Assembly: GCA_964349095.1 (NCBI GenBank)
Contig: CAYGFD010000001.1
Span: 1-64,000, forward strand
Source of the DNA: UBA10001 sp964349095
GTDB taxonomy: Bacteria > Patescibacteriota > Patescibacteriia > Veblenbacterales > UBA10138
DNA length: 64,000 nt
Reading direction: 5' to 3'
Of this stretch, positions 17,303 through 25,926 are shown in pieces; positions within the stretch are counted from its first letter, which is position 1; every line of letters starts with the position of its first letter. Position numbers and translations under genes: made by a program. The notes beneath the pieces were generated by a model that saw only the letters and a program-made list of their open reading frames with translations, had not been told where the DNA came from and made no database searches.

Positions 17303-18562
17303 ATGGACGAATCTATATCTATTGAATCTGCTTCAAAAAATAAATCTACCAAACTAATTTCTAGTATCGTTATATTGGTCTTAGTGGTGGGTTCTTTTGG
17401 TGTTGGGTTAATGGTTGGCTCAAGATATAGTAATCAGTCAAATTCAATATCAAATCTAGTAAACGTTGACCGTGGACAGCCAGCTGGCGTTAGTAAGGAT
17501 GTTGATTTTTCGCTTTTCTGGAAAGTTTGGGATCACGTCAAAGCTAACGCCTTGCAACAACCGGTGAAAGATACTGATTTATTTTATGGTAGTATTGCTG
17601 GCATCGTTGCCTCATTACAAGACCCTTACTCAGTCTTTATGAGTCCGCAAGTTGCTAAACAGTTTAATCAAGAACTATCTGGTAGTTTTGAAGGGATTGG
17701 TGCAGAAATTGGAATAAAAAATGATAACCTGGTAATTATTGCACCTCTTCCCGATACCCCAGCCGAGCGAGCTGGGCTCAGAGCAGGAGATAGAATTTTG
17801 GCGATTGATGGCCATGACACCACTGGTATAGCCTTGGACTATGCGGTCAGCATAATTAAAGGTGTAAAGGGCTCTAAGGTTAAATTACTTATTTTAGCCA
17901 ATGGCGACAAAGAACCCAAAGAGTTAGAGATACAGAGAGATAAAATTAATGTGGCTGTTTTGCGATCAGAATTAAAAATTAATCCCAATAATCAGGAGAA
18001 GGTTGGTTATGTACGTTTAATCCATTTTTCCGAAGATACAGAAATTAATTTCGCCAAAGCCTGGACAGATTTAAAGAATAAAGGAGCGAAAAGTATTATT
18101 TTAGATTTACGAAATAATCCCGGCGGATTTTTGTCAGTGGCGGTGGATCTTTCGAGTCATTGGATAAAAGATGGAGTAGTGGTAAAAGAACAATTTTTGC
18201 CACCGCAATTTAAAGAATATAAGGCCAATGGTCGAGGGGAGTTACAGGGTATACCTACCATTGTGTTAGTCAACGAAGGTTCAGCTTCGGCCTCGGAGAT
18301 TGTAGCCGGCGCTTTGCAGGACTTTAAATTAGCCACTTTAGTCGGCGAGAAAACGTTTGGTAAGGGATCCGTTCAAGATTATCAAACGTTTGATGATGGC
18401 TCTTCTTTAAAATTAACGGTTGCTAAATGGTTTACACCTCTCGGTCGGCAAATTGACAAAACCGGTATTGAGCCAGATATAAAAGTTGAATTATCTACAA
18501 AAGATTTTAACGAGGATAAAGATCCGCAACTAGAGAAAGCTTTTGAGCTTTTGGCAAAGTAG
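17303..18562 (+). CDS. S41 family C-terminal processing peptidase
   Basis: Membrane-anchored serine protease of the CtpA/Prc family, 419 residues. A single helix lies at about residues 18-38. A PDZ domain spans about 130-205 (GIGAEIGI, AGLRAGDRILAIDG) and the S41 catalytic domain follows. The serine is in VNEGSASASE, probably Ser329, and the lysine partner is Lys354 in TFGKGSVQ; the 25-residue spacing matches E. coli Prc. It should cleave C-terminal tails of proteins outside the cytoplasm. The next gene starts 3 bp after it. Confidence 0.93.
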   Translation: MDESISIESASKNKSTKLISSIVILVLVVGSFGVGLMVGSRYSNQSNSISNLVNVDRGQPAGVSKDVDFSLFWKVWDHVKANALQQPVKDTDLFYGSIAGIVASLQDPYSVFMSPQVAKQFNQELSGSFEGIGAEIGIKNDNLVIIAPLPDTPAERAGLRAGDRILAIDGHDTTGIALDYAVSIIKGVKGSKVKLLILANGDKEPKELEIQRDKINVAVLRSELKINPNNQEKVGYVRLIHFSEDTEINFAKAWTDLKNKGAKSIILDLRNNPGGFLSVAVDLSSHWIKDGVVVKEQFLPPQFKEYKANGRGELQGIPTIVLVNEGSASASEIVAGALQDFKLATLVGEKTFGKGSVQDYQTFDDGSSLKLTVAKWFTPLGRQIDKTGIEPDIKVELSTKDFNEDKDPQLEKAFELLAK

Positions 18563-18565
18563 TCT

Positions 18566-18835
18566 ATGCTGCGGTGGCGGTTTGTGCTTTCTGGCAGAGT
18601 ACAAGGCGTTGGTTTGCGATACAGTTCTGCGCAAGTAGCGCGTCAACTTGGTTTGTCTGGTTGGGTAAAAAATATTGACGATAAGGTGGTCTTAGAGGTC
18701 GAGGGGTTTGAGGAAGCTCTGGAAAAGATGGAGAAATGGCTGAAAAAGGGAAAATGGTTTGCTAAAATCACCAACCTTGATAAAATAGTATTGGCTCTAG
18801 AACATGACAATGGATTTAATATAAGGCTTAAGTGA
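18566..18835 (+). CDS. acyP: Acylphosphatase
   Basis: An 89-residue enzyme that hydrolyses acyl phosphates such as acetyl phosphate or 1,3-bisphosphoglycerate. The family signature appears as LSGRVQGVGLRYSSAQVA, which contains the phosphate-binding Arg in GLRYS; the catalytic Asn is in GWVKNIDDKVVLEVEG. The length is as expected. It overlaps rplI by at least one base at the TGATG junction, so the two are translated together. Confidence 0.92.
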   Translation: MLRWRFVLSGRVQGVGLRYSSAQVARQLGLSGWVKNIDDKVVLEVEGFEEALEKMEKWLKKGKWFAKITNLDKIVLALEHDNGFNIRLK

Positions 18836-19287
18836 TGGAAATAATTTTTTTGCAAAATGTGGCAGGGGTGGGTAAGTCTGGTGAGGTAAAAAAAGTCAAC
18901 GATGGATTTGCTTTAAATTATTTAATACCAAAACAACTTGCCGTCGCCGCCACACCGGAACGATTAAAAAAAATCGCTGATAATATCAAACACAGGGCTC
19001 ATGAATCCAAGGAGCGAGAAAAGGAATTGCTGAAAATAATTAACAGGTTACAGAATCAGCAACTGACAATAAAAAGTAAATCATCTACCGAAGGAACGCT
19101 TTATGCGGCCGTGGATGAGCAGAAAATTGCGGACGCAGTATTGAGTAGATTTGGCTTACCAGTGCCAATAAACAGTATTAAGTTGGACCAACATATTAAA
19201 AAAATAGGACAATACGATATATTATTAAAATTAACCTCTACACTTTCAACTAATTTCAAAATTAAAGTAGAAGCGGACAATGGCTAA
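18835..19287 (+). CDS. rplI: Large ribosomal subunit protein bL9
   Basis: A 150-residue protein with the bL9 N-terminal domain (IIFLQNVAGVGKSGEVKKV, NDGFALNYLIPKQLA), a long charged central helix and a C-terminal domain with ILLKLTSTLSTNFKIKVEA. bL9 extends from the 50S subunit. It is missing from several CPR lineages such as Microgenomates, so its presence argues for another branch. The start could be GTG 18832 or ATG 18835; the ATG gives the usual MEIIFL start. Confidence 0.93.
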   Translation: MEIIFLQNVAGVGKSGEVKKVNDGFALNYLIPKQLAVAATPERLKKIADNIKHRAHESKEREKELLKIINRLQNQQLTIKSKSSTEGTLYAAVDEQKIADAVLSRFGLPVPINSIKLDQHIKKIGQYDILLKLTSTLSTNFKIKVEADNG

Positions 19288-20914
19288 GACTAAATTCATA
19301 TTTATTTCCGGAGGAGTAATGTCTTCAGTAGGCAAAGGTATTGCCGCCGCTTCGTTAGCTAAATTATTACAAAGTAAAGGTTATAAGGTCTGCCCAGTAA
19401 AGTGCGAAAATTATTTGAATGTTGACGCGGGCACTATTCGTCCCACCGAGCACGGTGAGGTTTTTGTTTGCGATGATGGTATTGAAACAGATCAAGATAT
19501 TGGTACTTATGAAAGGTTTTTAGATTTATCTTTGGCTAAAGATAATTTCATTACCATGGGTCAAATATACAAAACAGTTATAGATCGTGAACGATCTTTT
19601 GGGTATGAAGGTGAGGATGTTGAGGCAATCCCTCATTTATGTGATGAAATTATTAACCGTATAAAAAAGGCTGGCCAAAAAATGAAAGCCGATATCGTGG
19701 TCATTGAGTTGGGGGGGACGGCAGGCGAATACCAAAACGTTTTCTATTATGAGTCTTCACGTATTATGAAATTACGTGATAAAGACAGTGTTTTGCACGT
19801 ACATGTAGCCTATTTACCAACGCCACCAACAGTTGGAGAAATGAAATCAAAACCAGTACAGACATCAGTGCATATTTTAAATTCCATGGGTATACAGCCA
19901 GATTTCTTAATAGCACGGGCTCAAAAACCTTTGGATAAAAAGCGCAGTGAGCGATTAGCTATGTTTTGTAACATGGATAGTGGCGATATTATCTCTAATC
20001 CTGATTTGGATTCGGTCTATGATGTGGCACTGAAGTTTGATGAGCAGGATTTTGCTGATAAAATATTAAAACGTTTTCATCAAAAACCGCGTGGCAAGGA
20101 TTTGAAGGAGTGGCGCGCGTTGGCTGAGACTGTAAAATCTGTTGAGCAAGAGGTTCCGATTGCTATGGTCGGTAAGTATTTTTCTACCGGCGATTATGTT
20201 TTATCCGATGTCTATGTTTCCGTGATCGAGTCGTTAAAACACGCCGGCTGGCATAACAACGTTAAACCAAAGTTTTATTGGATTGATTCAGAAAAAATAG
20301 AAAGTGAGGGGGCGGCGAAATATTTAGATGGCATGGCTGGTATTGTGGTGCCGGGTGGTTTTGGTAGTAGAGGAATCGAGGGTATTATTCAGGCGGTAAC
20401 TTATGCCCGAGAGAAAAATATTCCTTATCTTGGTTTGTGTTATGGTATGCAGTTGGCAACGATCGAGGTCGCGCGTAATTTATCTGGTTTAAAAGACGCT
20501 AATTCTGAAGAAATAAATTCAAAGACTAAGCATCCAGTGATCCATATTATGCCCGAGCAAGAAAAAAAGTTATTATCTAAGGACTATGGGGCGACTATGA
20601 GGCTGGGGGCTTGGGATTGTATTATTGAGAAGGGGACTAAAGCCTATCAAGCATATGGTGAGGTAAAAATATCGGAGCGCCATCGCCATCGTTATGAATT
20701 TAATAATGATTATCGTGGGCGTTTGGAAAAAGTTGGGTTAGTTATTTCTGGGACTTCTCCCGATGGGCATTTGGTAGAAATGGTGGAGCTGAAAAATCAT
20801 CCATGGTTTGTGGGCGTGCAATTTCACCCAGAGTTCAAGTCTAGACCGTTAAGACCCCATCCATTATTTAGGGACTTTATCAGTGCGGCAATAAAAGTGG
20901 TGCCAATAACTTAA
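19280..20914 (+). CDS. pyrG: CTP synthase PyrG
   Basis: Makes CTP from UTP, ATP and glutamine. It has 544 residues, full length. The N-terminal synthetase domain begins FISGGVMSSVGKGIAAAS (P-loop-like) with KCENYLNVDAGTIRPTEHGEVFV. The class I glutaminase domain has the nucleophile elbow LGLCYGMQLA and the His-Glu pair in GVQFHPEFKSRP. It overlaps rplI by 8 bp. A hairpin terminator follows 12 bp downstream. Confidence 0.97.
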   Translation: MAKTKFIFISGGVMSSVGKGIAAASLAKLLQSKGYKVCPVKCENYLNVDAGTIRPTEHGEVFVCDDGIETDQDIGTYERFLDLSLAKDNFITMGQIYKTVIDRERSFGYEGEDVEAIPHLCDEIINRIKKAGQKMKADIVVIELGGTAGEYQNVFYYESSRIMKLRDKDSVLHVHVAYLPTPPTVGEMKSKPVQTSVHILNSMGIQPDFLIARAQKPLDKKRSERLAMFCNMDSGDIISNPDLDSVYDVALKFDEQDFADKILKRFHQKPRGKDLKEWRALAETVKSVEQEVPIAMVGKYFSTGDYVLSDVYVSVIESLKHAGWHNNVKPKFYWIDSEKIESEGAAKYLDGMAGIVVPGGFGSRGIEGIIQAVTYAREKNIPYLGLCYGMQLATIEVARNLSGLKDANSEEINSKTKHPVIHIMPEQEKKLLSKDYGATMRLGAWDCIIEKGTKAYQAYGEVKISERHRHRYEFNNDYRGRLEKVGLVISGTSPDGHLVEMVELKNHPWFVGVQFHPEFKSRPLRPHPLFRDFISAAIKVVPIT

Positions 20915-20925
20915 TTTACATAAAC

Positions 20926-20957
20926 AAAAAACCCTTTCGTAAGCGAAGGGTTTTTTA
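20926..20957. terminator. Bidirectional rho-independent terminator between pyrG and rpmA
   Basis: CCCTTTCG and CGAAGGG form a stem with one bulged T around a TAAG loop. The stem is flanked by an A tract on the left and a T tract on the right, so it can end both pyrG (+) and the convergent rpmA (-). Confidence 0.85.
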
Positions 20958-20959
20958 GT

Positions 20960-21238
20960 TTACTTAGCTGTAATTGAGACTACTCTAGATAACTTCAGTT
21001 TACCGGTAAATGACTTACGCCATTTATTACCAAACTTGATTACTCCAGCCTTAGTGGCAAATAGCGTGTCATCGCTGCCGCGTTTAACGCCCGGACCTGG
21101 AAAAAATTTAGTACCCCTTTGCCTAACAATTACCATACCTGCTTTGGCAACTTGCCCAGCAAATAGTTTAACGCCTAGTCTTTTAGATTGAGATTCGCGG
21201 CCTAAACTTGTGGAGCCGCCTGCCTTTGTATGTGCCAT
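20960..21238 (-). CDS. rpmA: Large ribosomal subunit protein bL27
   Basis: A 92-residue ribosomal protein. The N-terminus MAHTKAGGSTSLGRES reaches toward the peptidyl-transferase centre and lacks the cleavable extension seen in Firmicutes. RLGVKLFAGQ, IVRQRGTKFFPGPGVKRG and DDTLFATKAGVIKF are the family signatures. It is monocistronic here, without the usual rplU partner next to it. It is convergent with pyrG and shares its terminator. Confidence 0.96.
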   Translation of the reverse strand: MAHTKAGGSTSLGRESQSKRLGVKLFAGQVAKAGMVIVRQRGTKFFPGPGVKRGSDDTLFATKAGVIKFGNKWRKSFTGKLKLSRVVSITAK

Positions 21239-21265
21239 AAATTAGAATAAAATAATTGTGCAGTA

Positions 21266-21294
21266 ACTATAGAGAAATTTATCACTCCAGTCAA
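21266..21294 (-). promoter_or_regulatory. Promoter of rpmA
   Basis: On the minus strand TTGACT (21289-21294) and TATAGT (21266-21271) are separated by exactly 17 bp. The predicted leader is about 20 nt with no Shine-Dalgarno. Confidence 0.7.
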
Positions 21295-21343
21295 GCCCTA
21301 GGGGTGGTTATTAGTTTCTTTGGGTGTTAATATATATTTGAAT

Positions 21344-22102
21344 ATGCCTTTATTTATTACAATTTTAATACTAGTTTTCGGCCTTATTGGTGCCGGTTGC
21401 AATAAGGTAGCAGATATTAACCAACCTAATAACGATATTATAAACGCTAGTATTTCTAATACTAACGCCGATGTTCCAATTGTTAGGGAAGAACCAGTAA
21501 AAACTGAGCCGGAAAAAATAGTGGTTAATAATGAACAGACTCACAGTATAAAAATCATCAGCGTCCCTTTTACTTCTCAGGCGCCATTTGCTAATTGGGA
21601 TATGCCTTACCAAGAGGCCTGTGAAGAGGCGAGTATGATAATGATTGAGGATTTTAGTAAAGGCATTAAGAGTCAAAGAATTGAGCCGTCTGAGGCAGAT
21701 AGTAGGATTTTAGATTTGGTAAAGTGGGAAGAAAATAAAACTTATCCGATAGATTTAACTGCCCAAGAAGTTGTTCGGGTGTTATTTGAAAGGTTTGGTA
21801 TAAAAGCCCGTGTCGCACCCTACAGCGCTAATTTAATAAGGCAACAAATTAATGCCGGTCGTCCGATAATTTTACCAGCGGCCGGTAGATTGCTTGGAAA
21901 TCCAAATTTTCATCAACCCGGGCCACTGTACCATATGTTAGTTGTAAAAGGTTACGAGGGCGATGAATTTATTACGAACGATCCAGGTACTCGACGGGGC
22001 GAAAATTATCGCTACCATTTCTCGGCCTTTGATAAAGCGGCACATGACTGGAACGGGGGAGATGTTGAAAATGGTGAACAAGCTATAATTATCCTAGACT
22101 GA
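21344..22102 (+). CDS. Lipoprotein with C39-like (Peptidase_C39_2) domain
   Basis: A 252-residue protein with a lipoprotein signal: a hydrophobic helix ending in the lipobox LIGAGC, so the Cys would be lipidated and the rest exposed outside. After a spacer comes a papain-like fold domain: VPFTSQAPFANWD, the catalytic Cys in YQEACEEASM, the His in YHMLVVKGY, and NDPGTRRGENYRY. This resembles Peptidase_C39_2 proteins, some of which may act on peptidoglycan peptides. ATG 21344 is chosen because a TATATT box ends 5 nt before it; an upstream TTG start is less likely. Confidence 0.82.
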   Translation: MPLFITILILVFGLIGAGCNKVADINQPNNDIINASISNTNADVPIVREEPVKTEPEKIVVNNEQTHSIKIISVPFTSQAPFANWDMPYQEACEEASMIMIEDFSKGIKSQRIEPSEADSRILDLVKWEENKTYPIDLTAQEVVRVLFERFGIKARVAPYSANLIRQQINAGRPIILPAAGRLLGNPNFHQPGPLYHMLVVKGYEGDEFITNDPGTRRGENYRYHFSAFDKAAHDWNGGDVENGEQAIIILD

Positions 22103-22168
22103 CTGTATTTGATAATTAATAGAATTTATGTTAAACTTAAGTAAGCTAAATCATACTTATCATACTTT

Positions 22169-22411
22169 ATGGCAAAAAAAAGAGAACAACATAATATACT
22201 GAATGAGGTTTTTTTTGGAAGTACAACCATGGGCTCGCGAGGCCAGGTGGTTATTCCAGCGGCTGCGCGTCAGTCCTTGAAAATGAAAACCGGTGATAAG
22301 TTGATGGTGTTTGGAAAGTTTGGTCAAGTTGTTGGTTTGGTGAAAGCCGAGGCGATTGATAGTTTTATAAAAAAATTAATGTCACAATTTGGAAAGGTTA
22401 TAAAAAAATAA
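22169..22411 (+). CDS. AbrB/SpoVT family DNA-binding protein
   Basis: An 80-residue protein with a swapped-hairpin AbrB domain: TTMGSRGQVVIPAAARQSLKMKTGDKL is the hallmark pattern. A basic C-terminal tail follows. It lies 1 bp upstream of the HlyD/MacA-like gene, so it is likely a local regulator of the downstream ABC export operon. Antitoxins share this fold, but no toxin gene is adjacent. The role in the operon is inference. Confidence 0.88.
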   Translation: MAKKREQHNILNEVFFGSTTMGSRGQVVIPAAARQSLKMKTGDKLMVFGKFGQVVGLVKAEAIDSFIKKLMSQFGKVIKK

Positions 22412-22412
22412 T

Positions 22413-23939
22413 ATGTGGAGAATTATTAAATTAAAAAAAGTTTGGATCCCTTTGTTGATCGTTTTGGTTGTAACGGGTTTAATAGTTAATCAGGTTAGAA
22501 AAAGTGGTCAGCCAAAATATACTACAGAAAAAGTAGTTAAACAGGATTTATCACAAACAGTGTCGGTGACTGGTACTGTTGAGGCAGCCGAGGAAGTTGA
22601 ATTAAATTTCAAAATTGGTGGGCGTTTGGCTAGTATGCCTGTTAAAGTTGGCGATTCAGTAGGTCGCGGAGTTTTCTTGGCCTCGCTGGAGGCCAACGAT
22701 GTGCGAGCCAGTTTGCTATCTGCTGAAGCACAGGTTAAACAGTATCAGGCTCAGCTAGACAAATTAAAAGCTGGTGCTCAAATTGAAGATGTGGCAGTCT
22801 ACCAGACGGCCGTTGATACGGCTACTATCAACCTAGCTAATGTAATAAAAACTCAGGAGCAAGCGGTTAAAAATGCTTTATCGCAATTAGTGGGCTTAGC
22901 AGCAGATGCAGTGCCGGCGAGTGGAAATATATCTACGGCCACCATCTCAATTTCTGGGGCCTATAATGGATCAGAAACAGGTATATACACAATTAAAATT
23001 GATAATAATTCGAGTTTGACTTACTCGGTGTATGGCATAGAAAATATCTCTGGTTCAAATGGTAGTCGTTTAACTCCGACACTACTTGGCACCAAGGGTT
23101 TAAATATGATTTTTAGTTCAACAGGCACCGTTTCTAATAACGATATCTGGACTGTTGCTATACCAAACACCAATCACTCCAGTTATACCACCTATAAAGC
23201 GGCCTACGATGCGGCATTGGTTACACAAAAAAAGGAGGTTGCTGCGGCGGAGCAGGCATTAGCTAAGGCCAAGGCCGAATTAAACTTAAAATTAGCCCCA
23301 GCACGATCTTACGATATTACATCAGCCGAAGCGCAATTAGCTTCAGCCCGGGCTACGCTTCTTAAAGCGCAATCAGATTTACTTGATCGATCTATCATTG
23401 CTCCGGTGGCAGGCACGGTCACTAAAATAAATTATCAATTAGGCGAAACTACTTCAGTAGCTACACCGGTGTTAGTTTTATTGTCCGAGGGTAATTATGA
23501 AATCAAGGTTAAAGTACCAGAAGCAGACGTAGCCAAGCTCGCTAAAGATCAATCAGTTGACATCACGCTTGACGCTTTTGGTTCGAGTCAACATTTTGCG
23601 GGACATATTCATTTTATTGATCCGGCTTCAACTGAATTGACCGACGTCGTTTATTATGAAGTTACAATTTTATTTGATAATTCTGATGAACGTATTAAAC
23701 CCGGAATGACAGCAAATGTTGATGTTAATACAGGCAGTAAAAGTGATATTTTAGTCATACCGTTAAGAGCGGTAAAGTATGACTCAGACTTTAAACCTTT
23801 TGTAGAGGTTTTGGTAAACGGAGAACTTGTTACCAAGGAAATCACTTTAGGTTTAAAGGGTGATGACGGATTGACCGAGGTTGTTAGTGGATTAAGTGAG
23901 GGGGAATTAGTTGTTACCTCTAAAGTTAACGGAAAATAA
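22413..23939 (+). CDS. HlyD/MacA-family membrane fusion protein
   Basis: Periplasmic-adaptor-type protein of 508 residues. One N-terminal helix (about 8-26) anchors it. The first biotinyl-lipoyl half is SVTGTVEAAEEVELNFKIGG, the second IIAPVAGTVTKINYQLGE, and between them lies a coiled coil with heptads of Ala, Leu and Lys. This coiled-coil region is broken by an extra beta-rich segment (about residues 155-265, many Ser, Thr, Asn) that is not part of the standard family, possibly a surface-facing insert. It works with the two MacB-like permeases and the ATPase encoded directly downstream. Confidence 0.88.
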   Translation: MWRIIKLKKVWIPLLIVLVVTGLIVNQVRKSGQPKYTTEKVVKQDLSQTVSVTGTVEAAEEVELNFKIGGRLASMPVKVGDSVGRGVFLASLEANDVRASLLSAEAQVKQYQAQLDKLKAGAQIEDVAVYQTAVDTATINLANVIKTQEQAVKNALSQLVGLAADAVPASGNISTATISISGAYNGSETGIYTIKIDNNSSLTYSVYGIENISGSNGSRLTPTLLGTKGLNMIFSSTGTVSNNDIWTVAIPNTNHSSYTTYKAAYDAALVTQKKEVAAAEQALAKAKAELNLKLAPARSYDITSAEAQLASARATLLKAQSDLLDRSIIAPVAGTVTKINYQLGETTSVATPVLVLLSEGNYEIKVKVPEADVAKLAKDQSVDITLDAFGSSQHFAGHIHFIDPASTELTDVVYYEVTILFDNSDERIKPGMTANVDVNTGSKSDILVIPLRAVKYDSDFKPFVEVLVNGELVTKEITLGLKGDDGLTEVVSGLSEGELVVTSKVNGK

Positions 23940-23940
23940 T

Positions 23941-24669
23941 GTGTCAGATTTAATTAAAGTTGATAATCTTTGTAAACAATACGAAAACGAAGAAGTAATT
24001 ACTCCGGTACTTAAGGATATTTCTTTCACTATTGCCAGTGGCGAGTTTGTTTCTATTATGGGTCCATCTGGTTCGGGTAAATCTACTCTCATGCACATCT
24101 TGGGGTTTTTGGACAAATTGTCTTCGGGGAAATATATTTTTGACGGTCAGGATGTAATTGGGTTAAACGACGATCAATTGGCTGAACTAAGGCTCATGAA
24201 AGTCGGTTTTATTTTTCAACAATTCAATTTACTTCCAAAAACAACTGTTTTAGATAATGTTAAGTTACCATTGCTTTATGCTGAAATGCCTGAGGAAGAG
24301 CGAGTGAAACGCGCCCGAGAAGCGATTGTGGCGGTTGGGCTAGAACACCGCATGGAATTTTTATCAAACCAGTTATCTGGCGGTGAAAAACAAAGGGTGG
24401 CAATCGCTAGATCTCTAGTTAATAATCCATCATTAATTTTTGCTGACGAACCGACCGGGAACCTGGATTCAAAGTCCGGCGCACAGATAATGAAGATTTT
24501 ATACGACCTAAATGAGCAAAAAAAACACACTATTATTTTAGTAACACATGAAATGTATACGGCCAATCACGCACGGAGGATACTGCGTTTGAAAGATGGA
24601 AAGTTGATTTCCGATGATCGTGTAACAGAAAAGGATAGACAAGAGGCTCTCAGTGGAGAATTAAAGTAG
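23941..24669 (+). CDS. ABC transporter ATP-binding protein, MacB/LolD type
   Basis: ATPase of 242 residues. Walker A is GPSGSGKST, the signature is LSGGEKQRVAIARSL, Walker B is LIFADEPTGNLD and the switch His is in VTHEM; the Q-loop is FIFQQFN. The N-x-D-S pattern after Walker B is characteristic of the MacB/LolCDE export group. I choose GTG 23941 because it follows the previous stop by one base; an in-frame start at 23911 would overlap the adaptor gene. It powers the two permeases that follow. Confidence 0.93.
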   Translation: MSDLIKVDNLCKQYENEEVITPVLKDISFTIASGEFVSIMGPSGSGKSTLMHILGFLDKLSSGKYIFDGQDVIGLNDDQLAELRLMKVGFIFQQFNLLPKTTVLDNVKLPLLYAEMPEEERVKRAREAIVAVGLEHRMEFLSNQLSGGEKQRVAIARSLVNNPSLIFADEPTGNLDSKSGAQIMKILYDLNEQKKHTIILVTHEMYTANHARRILRLKDGKLISDDRVTEKDRQEALSGELK

Positions 24670-24680
24670 GTTTTTCCCAT

Positions 24681-25925
24681 ATGGAAATAAGGGGAATATT
24701 AAAATTAGTAACCACAAACTTGCGGGCCAATCGGCTGCGTTCTTTTCTTACCATGCTGGGGCTTATTATTGGTATTGGCTCTGTCATTTTAATCATTTCA
24801 ATTGGCGCTGGCGCTCAGTCGCTAATATTGCAACAAGTGAATAGCTTGGGAAGTGATTTAGTTGGTGTGTTGCCTGGGGCTTCTGATGAAAACGGTCCAC
24901 CAGCAGCCGTGTTTGGTATTCAAGTGAAGACATTAGTTAACGACGATGTTAAGGCGCTGCTTAATGATAGTAGAACTCATCATATTGTGGCCGCGTCGGG
25001 GTATGTAAGAGGAAGTGATAAGATGTCTTATCAAAACCGGGACATTGATAATGGAGCATACATGGGTGTGGAAGCTTCTTATCCAGAAATAGAAAATGTT
25101 GAGTTAGAGCGCGGACGGTTTTTTTCACCTGAAGAGGACGCGGGTCTTGCTCGCGTCGCTGTTATTGGTAGTGAAACTTCTCAGGAATTATTTCAAGGCG
25201 ATGATCCTTTGGGTCAGAATATTAAAATTGGACGCGAGACCTTTAGAGTAATCGGAGAGTTAAAAGAGCGTGGTACGGTTGCTTTTACTAACCAGGACAA
25301 GATGGTATTCATACCGTTAAACACCGCGCAAAAAATAATGTTAGGATGGCGGCACTTGTCATTAATTAGAGCTAAGGTTGATGATTCTACAACTATTGAT
25401 GAAACACTGGTTTCGATTAAACAAGTACTGCGCGAACAGCACAATATTGACTCTGAGCAAGAAGACGATTTTTCTGTTCGGGCGGCGGTACAAGCTCTGG
25501 ATTTATTAACAAGTATAACTAATGCCTTTAAATTTTTCTTAGCGTCAATTGCGGCATTATCATTATTGGTTGGCGGAATTGGTATTATGAATATAATGCT
25601 GGTAGCGGTTACTGAAAGATTTAGGGAAATAGGATTAAGAAAAGCGGTTGGAGCTAAACGTCGAGATATTTTGAATCAGTTTTTAATAGAAACATTAATT
25701 ATTACAGGCGTCGCCTCAATAATCGGAATAATGGGCGGAGCTATCATCTCTGGTCTGATCGCTATTATCGCTAACAGCCTTGGTTATGCGTGGTCATTTA
25801 TTGTTTCGGCCTCGTCTATAATAGTTGCCGTTGGTGTTGGTGGAATGATCGGCTTGATTTTTGGTTATTATCCGGCAAAAAGAGCGGCCGAACTTGATCC
25901 GGTCGTAACATTGAGATACGAGTAA
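24681..25925 (+). CDS. MacB-like ABC transporter permease
   Basis: A 414-residue permease of the MacB/FtsX type. One N-terminal helix (LRSFLTMLGLIIGIGSVILI) is followed by a large extracytoplasmic MacB core domain and three C-terminal helices. LLVGGIGIMNIMLVAVTERFREIGLRKAVGAKRRDI is the conserved coupling region that contacts the ATPase. It pairs with the next gene as a probable heterodimer. It lies 11 bp after the ATPase gene. Confidence 0.92.
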   Translation: MEIRGILKLVTTNLRANRLRSFLTMLGLIIGIGSVILIISIGAGAQSLILQQVNSLGSDLVGVLPGASDENGPPAAVFGIQVKTLVNDDVKALLNDSRTHHIVAASGYVRGSDKMSYQNRDIDNGAYMGVEASYPEIENVELERGRFFSPEEDAGLARVAVIGSETSQELFQGDDPLGQNIKIGRETFRVIGELKERGTVAFTNQDKMVFIPLNTAQKIMLGWRHLSLIRAKVDDSTTIDETLVSIKQVLREQHNIDSEQEDDFSVRAAVQALDLLTSITNAFKFFLASIAALSLLVGGIGIMNIMLVAVTERFREIGLRKAVGAKRRDILNQFLIETLIITGVASIIGIMGGAIISGLIAIIANSLGYAWSFIVSASSIIVAVGVGGMIGLIFGYYPAKRAAELDPVVTLRYE

Positions 25926-25926
25926 T

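Noticed and set aside
22169..22411. AbrB-type protein as an antitoxin
   Set aside because: No PIN, MazF or similar toxin lies beside it; the ABC export operon follows directly.
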